From Acidobacteriales bacterium 59-55 (lineage in GTDB: Bacteria > Acidobacteriota > Terriglobia > Terriglobales > Acidobacteriaceae), in NCBI GenBank assembly GCA_001897435.1, contig MKSV01000003.1, positions 248,001 through 312,000 on the forward strand: a DNA stretch of 64,000 nucleotides. Direction: 5' to 3'. Below, one piece after another: positions 9,863 through 15,605 of this stretch (position 1 is the first letter of the stretch; the number at the start of each line of letters is the position of its first letter). The notes under the pieces were generated by a model, which saw nothing but the letters and a program-made list of their open reading frames with translations, was not told where the DNA came from and did not search any database. Made by a program: the position numbers and the translations under genes.

Positions 9863-9919
9863 AGTAGACCGGATGGCGGGTGCCCCACTCTTCAACCCTC
9901 TCCCAATCCACAAAATCTT

Positions 9920-9967
9920 GGGTGCCCCACCCTTCGCCCTTGTTGCAAAGGGTGGGCTGTAAACTGC
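9920..9967. repeat. REP-like palindromic repeat, copy 1
   Basis: It begins GGGTGCCCCACCCTTCGC and closes with GCAAAGGGTGGG, giving a stem of about 12 bp with one mismatch, followed by GTAAACTGC, which is also found after copy 2. It lies between the ends of the hypothetical gene and the fic gene. A partial copy of the GGGTGCCCCAC head is at 9878-9888. These are the likely substrates of the RAYT encoded at 11211-11738. Confidence 0.75.
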
Positions 9968-9977
9968 GCGAACCGCT

Positions 9978-10634
9978 CTACTCATCGCCCGACTCCGAGT
10001 CCCCATGCACTCCAACCAACTGCGCAGCAAGCATGGAACTCAGAAGCTCCTTCATCTTCGAGACATCAATTTTCCCCTCAGACCAAGCCACATCCGCTGC
10101 CTCAAGCGCCCTGTAATACGGAGTTTTATCTGCTTCGATCTGTTCTGGAATCGTCAACCTTCCGGGCAGCAGATATCCCATTCTCACACAAAGAATTAGA
10201 TAGGAGGCCGCACGCGAAGTCCTGCCGTTCCCATCCGTAAAGGGATGAATCCAGTTCAGCTTCCACATCACATAAGAAGCCAGATGGAGGGCGCTCCTAT
10301 GCCAATTCTCATTGACATAGTCGCAAAGCTCTTCGATTCGCTCCGGGACTTGAAACGCATCGGGTGGCTGATGCTTGCTCTCACCGATTCTGACGCCTGC
10401 TGGCCGCCAGTTTCCCGCATATCCAGACAACCCAAGCAGAGCAGCCCGGTGAAGTGATTGAAGATGCGACGGTCTGAAACGAAAGGGTCGTTCCGGATCA
10501 ACAAACGCCTGCACCATCTCGGCGACTAGCTCATATTGCTTGAGCGCATTTGCCGCCTCCCGCTGTGCGCGGAGAACCGGATCAGTAATAATCTCAGCTT
10601 CGTTTGCCTGACTATGCCGAACTCCGTCCGCCAC
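9978..10634 (-). CDS. Fic-domain protein (probable AMP-transferase)
   Basis: 218 residues. The Fic signature HxFx(D/E)GNGRxxR is intact as HPFTDGNGRTSR at residues 130-141, with the catalytic histidine at 130, so nucleotide transfer (usually AMP) to a hydroxyl of a target protein is expected. Helices before the motif (ALHLASYVMWKLNWI) match the Fic core. The start is GTG at 10634, which overlaps the TAG stop of the upstream small gene by one base (TAGTG), so the two are likely translationally coupled. The inhibitory alpha-helix motif is absent from this polypeptide but present in the upstream protein, as in toxin-antitoxin Fic modules. A frameshift-split single gene is the alternative. Confidence 0.85.
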   Translation of the reverse strand: MADGVRHSQANEAEIITDPVLRAQREAANALKQYELVAEMVQAFVDPERPFRFRPSHLQSLHRAALLGLSGYAGNWRPAGVRIGESKHQPPDAFQVPERIEELCDYVNENWHRSALHLASYVMWKLNWIHPFTDGNGRTSRAASYLILCVRMGYLLPGRLTIPEQIEADKTPYYRALEAADVAWSEGKIDVSKMKELLSSMLAAQLVGVHGDSESGDE

Positions 10635-10816
10635 TAGCGCTCCTGAAGTTCCCGCTTCAGCAGTTCGTCTTGCTCATCCACCATCTCGCGGGTGATCAGA
10701 TCATTCTCGATCTTGGTATTGCCATACGCAAAACTGCGGCGCTGTGCCTCCCGTTCTTCTGGCGGAAACGGTCGCCGGCGTGCAGCTTCGATCAGACATT
10801 TGAGTTGATCTATCAT
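10634..10816 (-). CDS. Small Fic partner carrying an inhibitory-helix-like motif (putative antitoxin)
   Basis: 60 residues, strongly charged, no membrane segment. The middle reads FAYGNTKIENDLITREMV; TKIEN at 34-38 resembles the (S/T)xxxE(G/N) inhibitory motif that blocks ATP placement in Fic enzymes, with Glu37 as the candidate inhibitory glutamate. The residue four before it is Asn rather than Ser/Thr, so the match is partial. In single-chain (class II) Fic proteins a similar helix is part of the same polypeptide; here it is encoded separately and directly upstream, as in VbhA/VbhT and FicA/Fic pairs. Its stop overlaps the fic GTG start by one base. Confidence 0.65.
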   Translation of the reverse strand: MIDQLKCLIEAARRRPFPPEEREAQRRSFAYGNTKIENDLITREMVDEQDELLKRELQER

Positions 10817-10960
10817 GGCTAACCCTCTGCAAGAAAGTTACCACCAAAGCCTCTGGAAGGGATAGCAATCTGTCATCAGCAAGGTCAACAATAAAGCCGA
10901 GCGGGTAGACGGCAGAGCACCAACACACTGGTGCCCATCCTGCCCCGCTCAAACACCCCA

Positions 10961-11008
10961 ACCCTCGGGTGCCCCATCCTTCGCGCTTTTTGCGAAGGGT
11001 GGGAACGT
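10961..11008. repeat. REP-like repeat, outer left copy
   Basis: It starts ACCCTCGGGTGCCCCATCC and forms an internal stem (CCCATCCTTCGC with GCGAAGGGTGGG, one G-T pair). The 46-base copy at 11766-11811 is its reverse complement with only two single-base indels, so the pair brackets the RAYT region as a long inverted repeat about 0.85 kb across. Confidence 0.85.
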
Positions 11009-11025
11009 AAACTGCTCGTACCGCC

Positions 11026-11103
11026 ATGCCCACCAGCCTCAAACGCTACCAACAAAACAACCACTTCCACTTCATCACCTTCAATTGCTACAAGCGTCAA
11101 CCC
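11026..11103 (+). pseudogene. 5' fragment of a second RAYT gene
   Basis: The frame starting at ATG 11026 reads MPTSLKRYQQNNHFHFITFN and then CYKRQP, matching the first 26 residues of the intact RAYT at 11211 (MPSRLKRYQTEGHDHFITFS, CYHRLP). Similarity stops at about 11103 and is followed by the inner left REP. Only the N-terminal strand with its HFITF motif remains; the HxH metal site and catalytic Tyr are gone. The copies differ in about 8 of 26 residues, so this is a diverged older copy, not a recent partial duplication. Confidence 0.8.
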
Positions 11104-11138
11104 TCCTCGAAGCTGACGGCCGGTGGCCCACCCACATT

Positions 11139-11182
11139 GGGTGCCCCATTCATGCGCAGTCTCATCGCGCATGGGTGGGGTC
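11139..11182. repeat. REP-like repeat, inner left copy
   Basis: It starts GGGTGCCCCATTCATGCGC and ends GCGCATGGGTGGGGTC, with internal CATGCGC/GCGCATG pairing. It lies 28 bases upstream of the intact RAYT start. Its head is reproduced in reverse complement at the 3' end of that gene (11708-11749), forming an inner inverted pair inside the outer pair. Confidence 0.8.
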
Positions 11183-11210
11183 CGAGGATGTTTGAGATTA
11201 CGATGACCTC

Positions 11211-11738
11211 ATGCCGAGCCGCTTGAAGCGTTACCAGACCGAAGGCCACGATCACTTCATCACCTTCAGCTGTTACCACCGTCTCCCGTACCTAAACAAA
11301 GAGCGCGCCTGCCTCGTCTTCGCCGAGACGCTTGAAGAGCTGCGGCAGCGTCATCAATTCTTCCTCTTCGGTTATGTCTTCATGCCCGAACACGTCCACC
11401 TTCTTCTCTCGGAACCGAAGGTCCAATCGCTCGCTACCACTCTCAGCGTCCTCAAAGGCGAGACCTCAAAGAGGCTCAAAGGGGAGAGACCCCAGTTCTG
11501 GCAGACACGGTACTACGACTTTAACGTCCTGACTCACACGAAGCACGTAGAGAAGCTACGCTACATCCACCGCAACCCTGTGGCGCGGGGTCTCGTCGAC
11601 AGGCCCGAGGACTGGCGATGGAGCAGCTTCAACCACTACGCCACCGGCGATCCGGGTCATGTCGAGATCGAGTCCAATTGGACATGGAATCGGCGCGAAC
11701 GGGAATTGACCCCACCCATCGCGATACGGCCGCGATGA
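11211..11738 (+). CDS. REP-associated tyrosine transposase (RAYT, Y1/IS200-like)
   Basis: 175 residues of the Y1_Tnp/RAYT group. Visible hallmarks are HFITFSCYHR at the start, the metal-binding HxH in MPEHVHLLL (His61, His63), and YIHRNPVARGLV, whose Tyr118 is the expected single-strand nicking residue. RAYTs are domesticated relatives of IS200/IS605 transposases that act on REP palindromes, and REP-like repeats flank this gene on both sides. The last ten codons and the stop lie inside the inner right REP, so the C-terminal tail (PPIAIRPR) is repeat-encoded. All motifs are intact, so the protein is probably functional. Confidence 0.92.
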   Translation: MPSRLKRYQTEGHDHFITFSCYHRLPYLNKERACLVFAETLEELRQRHQFFLFGYVFMPEHVHLLLSEPKVQSLATTLSVLKGETSKRLKGERPQFWQTRYYDFNVLTHTKHVEKLRYIHRNPVARGLVDRPEDWRWSSFNHYATGDPGHVEIESNWTWNRRERELTPPIAIRPR

Positions 11739-11749
11739 ATGGGGCACCC
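11708..11749. repeat. REP-like repeat, inner right copy, overlapping the RAYT 3' end
   Basis: It reads GACCCCACCCATCGCGA and closes with ATGAATGGGGCACCC, the reverse complement of the layout of the inner left copy, with a different central stem (ATCGCG / CGCGAT). The RAYT stop codon at 11736-11738 is inside it. Confidence 0.8.
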
Positions 11750-11765
11750 GGCGAACCGGCGACTT

Positions 11766-11811
11766 ACGTCCCACCCTTCGCAAAAGCGCGAAGGATGGGG
11801 CACCCGAGGGT
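11766..11811. repeat. REP-like repeat, outer right copy
   Basis: It reads ACGTCCCACCCTTCGC and ends GGGGCACCCGAGGGT. It is an inverted, almost perfect copy of 10961-11008 and lies only 16 bases beyond the inner right repeat. Confidence 0.85.
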
Positions 11812-11916
11812 TTGTGCCGCGTCAGGAGAAAAACGCGGGTATCAGAAGACATGGAGTGGACGAGGCTTATCTCCCACAGAACCTAATCAATGTATAAGCA
11901 AAAGGGAGGGCCTGGA

Positions 11917-12447
11917 ATGAAGCGCCTGCAATTTATCGCTCTACTTATCTTTGCCGGAGTGGCAACAGCCTGCGCCGTCACCTTCGGTGTACACGCATCG
12001 GCAGCGGCTGATAAGGGAGACGCTGCGGGCTCGGGAATCGAACTTCCTTCCGGGTATCGTGACTGGAGAGTGGTCTCCGTGGCCCATGAGGCAGGCAATC
12101 TGAACGATCTTCGCGCTATTCTCGGCAACGATCCGGCGATCAAGGCCTATCGCGAGGCCACGCTTCCCTTTCCGGACGGCACCATCCTTGCGCGGCTGGC
12201 CTGGGCCTATACTCCGTCGGAGGAAAATAACAAGGTCTTCGGCCGCGAGCAGTCTTTCGTTGCCGGAGCCGCTACCAATATTCAGTTGATGGTCAAGGAC
12301 TCCAAAAAGTACGCTGCTACGGGCGGCTGGGGATTTGCTCAATTCACGAACGGCAAGCCTGCGGGCGAGGAACTTATTAAAACCTGCTACAGCTGCCATA
12401 TCCCTGCCAAAGCTAACGATTACGTGTTCACTCATTACGCGCCGTGA
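11917..12447 (+). CDS. Cytochrome P460-like secreted haem protein
   Basis: 176 residues. A signal peptide (MKRLQFIALLIFAGVATACA) is followed by the P460-type body (SGYRDWRVVSVAHE, then TLARLAWAY-like strands and WGFAQFTNGKP) and a C-terminal haem-binding CYSCH at residues 157-161. P460 proteins are periplasmic c-type haem proteins; characterised members oxidise hydroxylamine, others are of unknown role. An ATG at 11890 is in frame, but GGGAGG at 11904-11909 is seven bases before the ATG at 11917, and the signal peptide begins there. The next gene is in the same direction after about 60 bases. Confidence 0.82.
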   Translation: MKRLQFIALLIFAGVATACAVTFGVHASAAADKGDAAGSGIELPSGYRDWRVVSVAHEAGNLNDLRAILGNDPAIKAYREATLPFPDGTILARLAWAYTPSEENNKVFGREQSFVAGAATNIQLMVKDSKKYAATGGWGFAQFTNGKPAGEELIKTCYSCHIPAKANDYVFTHYAP

Positions 12448-12505
12448 GAACGTCAGAGAATCGCCCTTTTACAATCGTTTTATCTCATTGAAATTGGGGC
12501 TCATC

Positions 12506-13300
12506 ATGTCTCTTCGCAAGGCGCTTTGTTTTTTGATATGCAGCATAGGGATGGCACTGCCGATGTCGGCGCAGCCGGCTAAGCCCGCCGCGATTACGGG
12601 CGTTGAAGATGCGCGGCTTGTGGAGACGATTCCTCTCGACGGAACGCTCTACCATGTGCAGGGCGTCGACCTGGATCGGGATCACATCTGGGTGACCTCG
12701 GTCGACCAGAAAGACAGCAGGGCGTATCTGCACCAGTTCAGCCGGAAGACACATAAGCTGGAGCGGCGGGTCGATCTTACCGACGGTCCCCGCTTTCATC
12801 CCGGCGGCTTTTCCATCTATAAAAATTCCATATGGGTTCCGGTTGCGGAATATAAGCGAGATAGTTCGGCGGTACTGATCGAGCTCGACAAGAACACGCT
12901 TGCCGTAAAGAGAAGAATCCCGGTGTCCGATCACATCGGATGCGTGGCGGTGACCAAAGACAGCCTGATTGCGGGGAACTGGGACAGCCGGCAGTTTTAT
13001 GTGCTCGATAAGAAGGGCAAACAGATTCGAAAGTTCGACAACCCCTCCAGCACCAGCTATCAGGACATTAAATTTGTCGACGGCGATCTTGTCGGCTCGG
13101 GAAATACCTCCAAAACCACCGGAGCCATCGAATGGCTTATGTGGCCATCCATGAAGCTGGTGCGGAGACTTCGCGCGGGCGCTACGGACAAAGGCCAGCC
13201 CTATACGAATGAAGGCATGGCGCTCAAAGGAAAGGACCTCTATCTTCTTCCGGAAAATGGTCCCAGCCGGCTCTTTCACTTTGTTCTTGTAACGCCTTAG
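12506..13300 (+). CDS. Secreted protein of unknown function, DUF6454-like
   Basis: 264 residues with an N-terminal signal peptide (MSLRKALCFLICSIGMALPM, ending near SAQP). The body has repeated short strands typical of a beta-propeller or repeat sheet: HVQGVDLDRDHIWVTSVD, FHPGGFSIYKNSIWVPVAEY, IGCVAVTKDSLIAGNWDSR and GMALKGKDLYLLPENG. The pattern resembles the DUF6454 family, but I hold that assignment at moderate confidence. The frame is open upstream to 12335 over the P460 gene; ATG 12506 is chosen because the signal peptide starts there. It may be co-transcribed with the P460 gene. Confidence 0.65.
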   Translation: MSLRKALCFLICSIGMALPMSAQPAKPAAITGVEDARLVETIPLDGTLYHVQGVDLDRDHIWVTSVDQKDSRAYLHQFSRKTHKLERRVDLTDGPRFHPGGFSIYKNSIWVPVAEYKRDSSAVLIELDKNTLAVKRRIPVSDHIGCVAVTKDSLIAGNWDSRQFYVLDKKGKQIRKFDNPSSTSYQDIKFVDGDLVGSGNTSKTTGAIEWLMWPSMKLVRRLRAGATDKGQPYTNEGMALKGKDLYLLPENGPSRLFHFVLVTP

Positions 13301-13324
13301 ATCTTCAGCGTCCGGCGGCAGTCT

Positions 13325-13600
13325 TCAATCCCACGCGGTCTTGTGCCTTACCAACCACCAGCACGGAGGAACGCTCTCCTGCGGAAATATCGACCGGCTG
13401 CAGGTCTCCGGAGTGGACCCCAGAACGTCGTACTCCACCTTCTTGCCCTTCAGCGGAGTTGCCAGCAGATGCATGACCGTCACCGTTCCAAAGGCGGTTC
13501 CGCGCTTCACCCTCAGTTGCAATACGGCAAAGTCTCCCAGGTAGAGCAGCGCAACCGCGCCGACCAGCCCCAACGCCACTCGCCGCATCCAGCGCTTCAT
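13325..13600 (-). CDS. Small single-pass membrane protein of unknown function
   Basis: 91 residues. A basic N-terminus (MKRWMRR) leads into one hydrophobic helix (VALGLVGAVALLYLGDFAVL), and the rest is a small exported domain ending with SIFPQESVPPCWWLVRHKT. The conserved-looking tail has two cysteines (ETCSRS and PPCWW) that could form a disulfide. AAAGGAG lies seven bases upstream of the chosen ATG at 13600; an in-frame ATG at 13645 lacks such a site. Convergent with the preceding gene. Function unknown. Confidence 0.65.
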   Translation of the reverse strand: MKRWMRRVALGLVGAVALLYLGDFAVLQLRVKRGTAFGTVTVMHLLATPLKGKKVEYDVLGSTPETCSRSIFPQESVPPCWWLVRHKTAWD

Positions 13601-13787
13601 CTGCCCACTCCTTTCACTATTCTGCGCCTTCACCGTCACGATCATCGCGAGCGGCCAATATTCTTGTCTTTACACCCCATTAATCGACAGCCGCAGCCCG
13701 GTATGAACTTCGCCGGCAGCCTCACGCAGGCGATCGAGCCCACTCGTTAAGGCGGCCGGCAGCGATCTCACCTCGGAAAAATCTGAG

Positions 13788-14510
13788 TTATTCGATGGCA
13801 AAGACGGCGTGTACGGTGGCGGACTTCTCGATCTGGCGTGGATTGATGGCCAGAGGCTGAACCTTCTCCGCAGCGGGTGCGGCCATGGCCCGCATCATCA
13901 CAGGACGGATGGGGCTGGCCTGAACCTCGTTGCTGGCGTAGAGCAGGGCTCCGAGCTTGGCGTTGAGGCTCTGCGCCATCTGTTCGGCCTGGGTGCGGGC
14001 GCGTTGCAGGGCCTTGGCGGCGGCTTCGGCCTCGGGAGCGTTCTCGTCCTTGAAGCTCCAATCGATCTGGCCGCTCTGGTTGGCTCCGGCCTTGACGGCA
14101 AGATCGAGCACCTTCGCCGCATCGTCGGCATTGGTGCGGACGGTCCAGCTCTGCGTGACCTGGAACTTGCGCTGGGCCTTCTCGGCGTCGGTAAGTTTTT
14201 CTACCTGGTAGGGCTGCACCGGGGCTACGGCCTGGTTCTCGCTCTCAATCGCCGAGGATGGAACGCCAGCGTCGCTGAGGGCCTTGACGATGGCGTTCGA
14301 GAGCCGGGAGCCGTTGGCATAGGCGGCGTCGCTGCTGGGGCCGTAGGTGATGAATCCGACGTGAACTGTCGCGGTATCGGCCATGGCCGTGACCTTGTCG
14401 GTGGCGGTGACGGAGATCGTCCGGTTCTCCTTGCTGACCTGGATCGTCTGTGCTGAGGCTGCGACGGCGGCGGCGCAAACTGCGATGGCGGTAAGTCGGA
14501 CAATCTTCAT
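13788..14510 (-). CDS. SIMPL (DUF541) domain periplasmic protein
   Basis: 240 residues. A signal peptide (MKIVRLTAIAVCAAAVAASA) precedes a SIMPL domain: ISVTATDKVTAMADTATVHVGF, then LSDAGVPSSAIESENQAV, and a late KALQRARTQAEQMAQSL helix with a beta end (SATVHAVFAIE). SIMPL proteins such as YggE are periplasmic or outer-membrane-associated and linked to stress and envelope functions, though the biochemical role is unclear. The ATG at 14510 has AGGAG seven bases upstream and overlaps the stop of the upstream small gene in an ATGA, so the two are probably coupled. Confidence 0.88.
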   Translation of the reverse strand: MKIVRLTAIAVCAAAVAASAQTIQVSKENRTISVTATDKVTAMADTATVHVGFITYGPSSDAAYANGSRLSNAIVKALSDAGVPSSAIESENQAVAPVQPYQVEKLTDAEKAQRKFQVTQSWTVRTNADDAAKVLDLAVKAGANQSGQIDWSFKDENAPEAEAAAKALQRARTQAEQMAQSLNAKLGALLYASNEVQASPIRPVMMRAMAAPAAEKVQPLAINPRQIEKSATVHAVFAIE

Positions 14511-14689
14511 TCTTCGTCTCCTGTCGTGCCGATGAGATCGGCCATGGTGGGCTTATGCTTCGGCTTGGCTGCGAGCTTCTGTTTGGGATCGGGGAGGACG
14601 CGCTCGGGCGGCGGGCTGCCGACCCGGGCCCGGGCGTTAGCCTTGACGGCCTTGACCTTCGAAAAAACCTGCTTCTTCGGCTTGCTCAT
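14507..14689 (-). CDS. Small basic protein coupled to the SIMPL gene
   Basis: 60 residues from the ATG at 14689 (an earlier ATG at 14710 is in frame). The first half is lysine-rich (MSKPKKQVFSKVKAVKANAR) and the tail ends in a short acidic motif (MADLIGTTGDEE). It has no membrane segment and looks partly disordered. Its TGA overlaps the start of the SIMPL gene by four bases (ATGA). I do not recognise a family. Confidence 0.55.
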   Translation of the reverse strand: MSKPKKQVFSKVKAVKANARARVGSPPPERVLPDPKQKLAAKPKHKPTMADLIGTTGDEE

Positions 14690-14805
14690 AACGATACCTG
14701 CGGGCTGCAAGGCCCCTACTGATTATGCAATACTCTGTTCCGAAGGGCAGCATGACGGACGACGCAGCGAAGTTCCCGTCCCATACCCCCCGGATGAGGT
14801 GCCCG

Positions 14806-15078
14806 ATGGAAGAGCGCGATTTTTTCGATGAGCGTCCGGAACAGCGAACGCATGTGATGACCTGCCCGCACTGCGGCCAGCAGAGCGAGTATGAGCTGAG
14901 TTGGCTGGTGCGGCGCAAGAAAGCCCAGTTGCCGCGCGGTGCCGACGACCGCGACCGTGCGCGTTTCGCCAAGGCGCAGAGCTACATGGTGCGGCGCGAC
15001 GACATGGTGGGGTGCAAGAACGTTCGCTGCCGAAAGCGCTTCGACGTAGCCGGAATCCAGTCGGTCGCATTCATTTAG
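14806..15078 (+). CDS. Small putative zinc-ribbon protein
   Basis: 90 residues starting MEERDFFDERPEQRTH. CPHCGQ near residue 20 and CKNVRCRKRF near residue 72 form two Cys pairs able to bind one zinc as a split ribbon, with a basic and hydrophobic stretch between (YELSWLVRRKKAQLP). The frame is open from 14725, but GAGG lies about eight bases before the ATG at 14806, and the conserved-looking part starts there. No membrane segment. A nucleic-acid or protein-binding role is possible but not shown. Confidence 0.6.
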   Translation: MEERDFFDERPEQRTHVMTCPHCGQQSEYELSWLVRRKKAQLPRGADDRDRARFAKAQSYMVRRDDMVGCKNVRCRKRFDVAGIQSVAFI

Positions 15079-15278
15079 CGTCTGTTGGCGTTGTGAATCG
15101 ACAAGGTATCTCTCAAATGAACGGATATTCATTTATGCCGATCTGCATGAACGGATTGCCGTTTCGTCCTTCCCGGGGCGCCGACGGCGGGATGCTGTGA
15201 TTTAATGGAGTGGTGCTTGTTGCCCGGCGGGGCAACAGGATTTCGAACCGGAACCATACGCAGGAGACTAGGACACCG

Positions 15279-15563
15279 ATGGCTAACATGCTGATCCCCG
15301 TAGAAGAACGGAACCTGACACCCGAACAGGTCGAACTGCTGGACAGGCGGCGTCGCCGCGGGCAGCTTTTCCTGACGCTCTGCGTGCAATGCTTGATCGT
15401 GGCGGCGCTCGTGACTTTGTGGGCAGGTCAGGACTGGACGCTGTCTCCGGGCTGGATGCATCCGATGGTGTACTGGGACGCTCTGATGTTTGTAGCGGCC
15501 CTGGTCTTTGGTATCGCAGGCATTCGCCTGCGCCGTGGGACGACCGAGTTCATCAGCTACTAG
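15279..15563 (+). CDS. Small two-helix membrane protein
   Basis: 94 residues. A charged N-terminal cytoplasmic stretch (EERNLTPEQVELLDRRRRRG) is followed by two hydrophobic segments (LFLTLCVQCLIVAALVTLWA and MVYWDALMFVAALVFGIAGI). The ATG at 15279 has AGGAG about 12 bases upstream; the in-frame start at 15210 would add a non-conserved-looking leader. It lies just upstream of the EtfD-like gene (43 bases) and may be part of that operon. A GTTGCCC/GGGCAAC hairpin lies in its leader near 15220-15236. Function unknown. Confidence 0.6.
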   Translation: MANMLIPVEERNLTPEQVELLDRRRRRGQLFLTLCVQCLIVAALVTLWAGQDWTLSPGWMHPMVYWDALMFVAALVFGIAGIRLRRGTTEFISY

Positions 15564-15605
15564 CGGCTGAACGACTGCCTGATCCACCTGCGGAGACTGT
15601 GACGG

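Noticed and set aside
9978..10816. Sequencing error splitting one fic gene
   Set aside because: Not excluded, but the TAGTG overlap, a usable GTG start and the known two-gene Fic modules make two real genes more likely.
15210..15290. tRNA-like T-loop (GGTTCGAAATCC on the minus strand)
   Set aside because: The flanking bases do not form a T-stem, and no acceptor or anticodon arm can be built.
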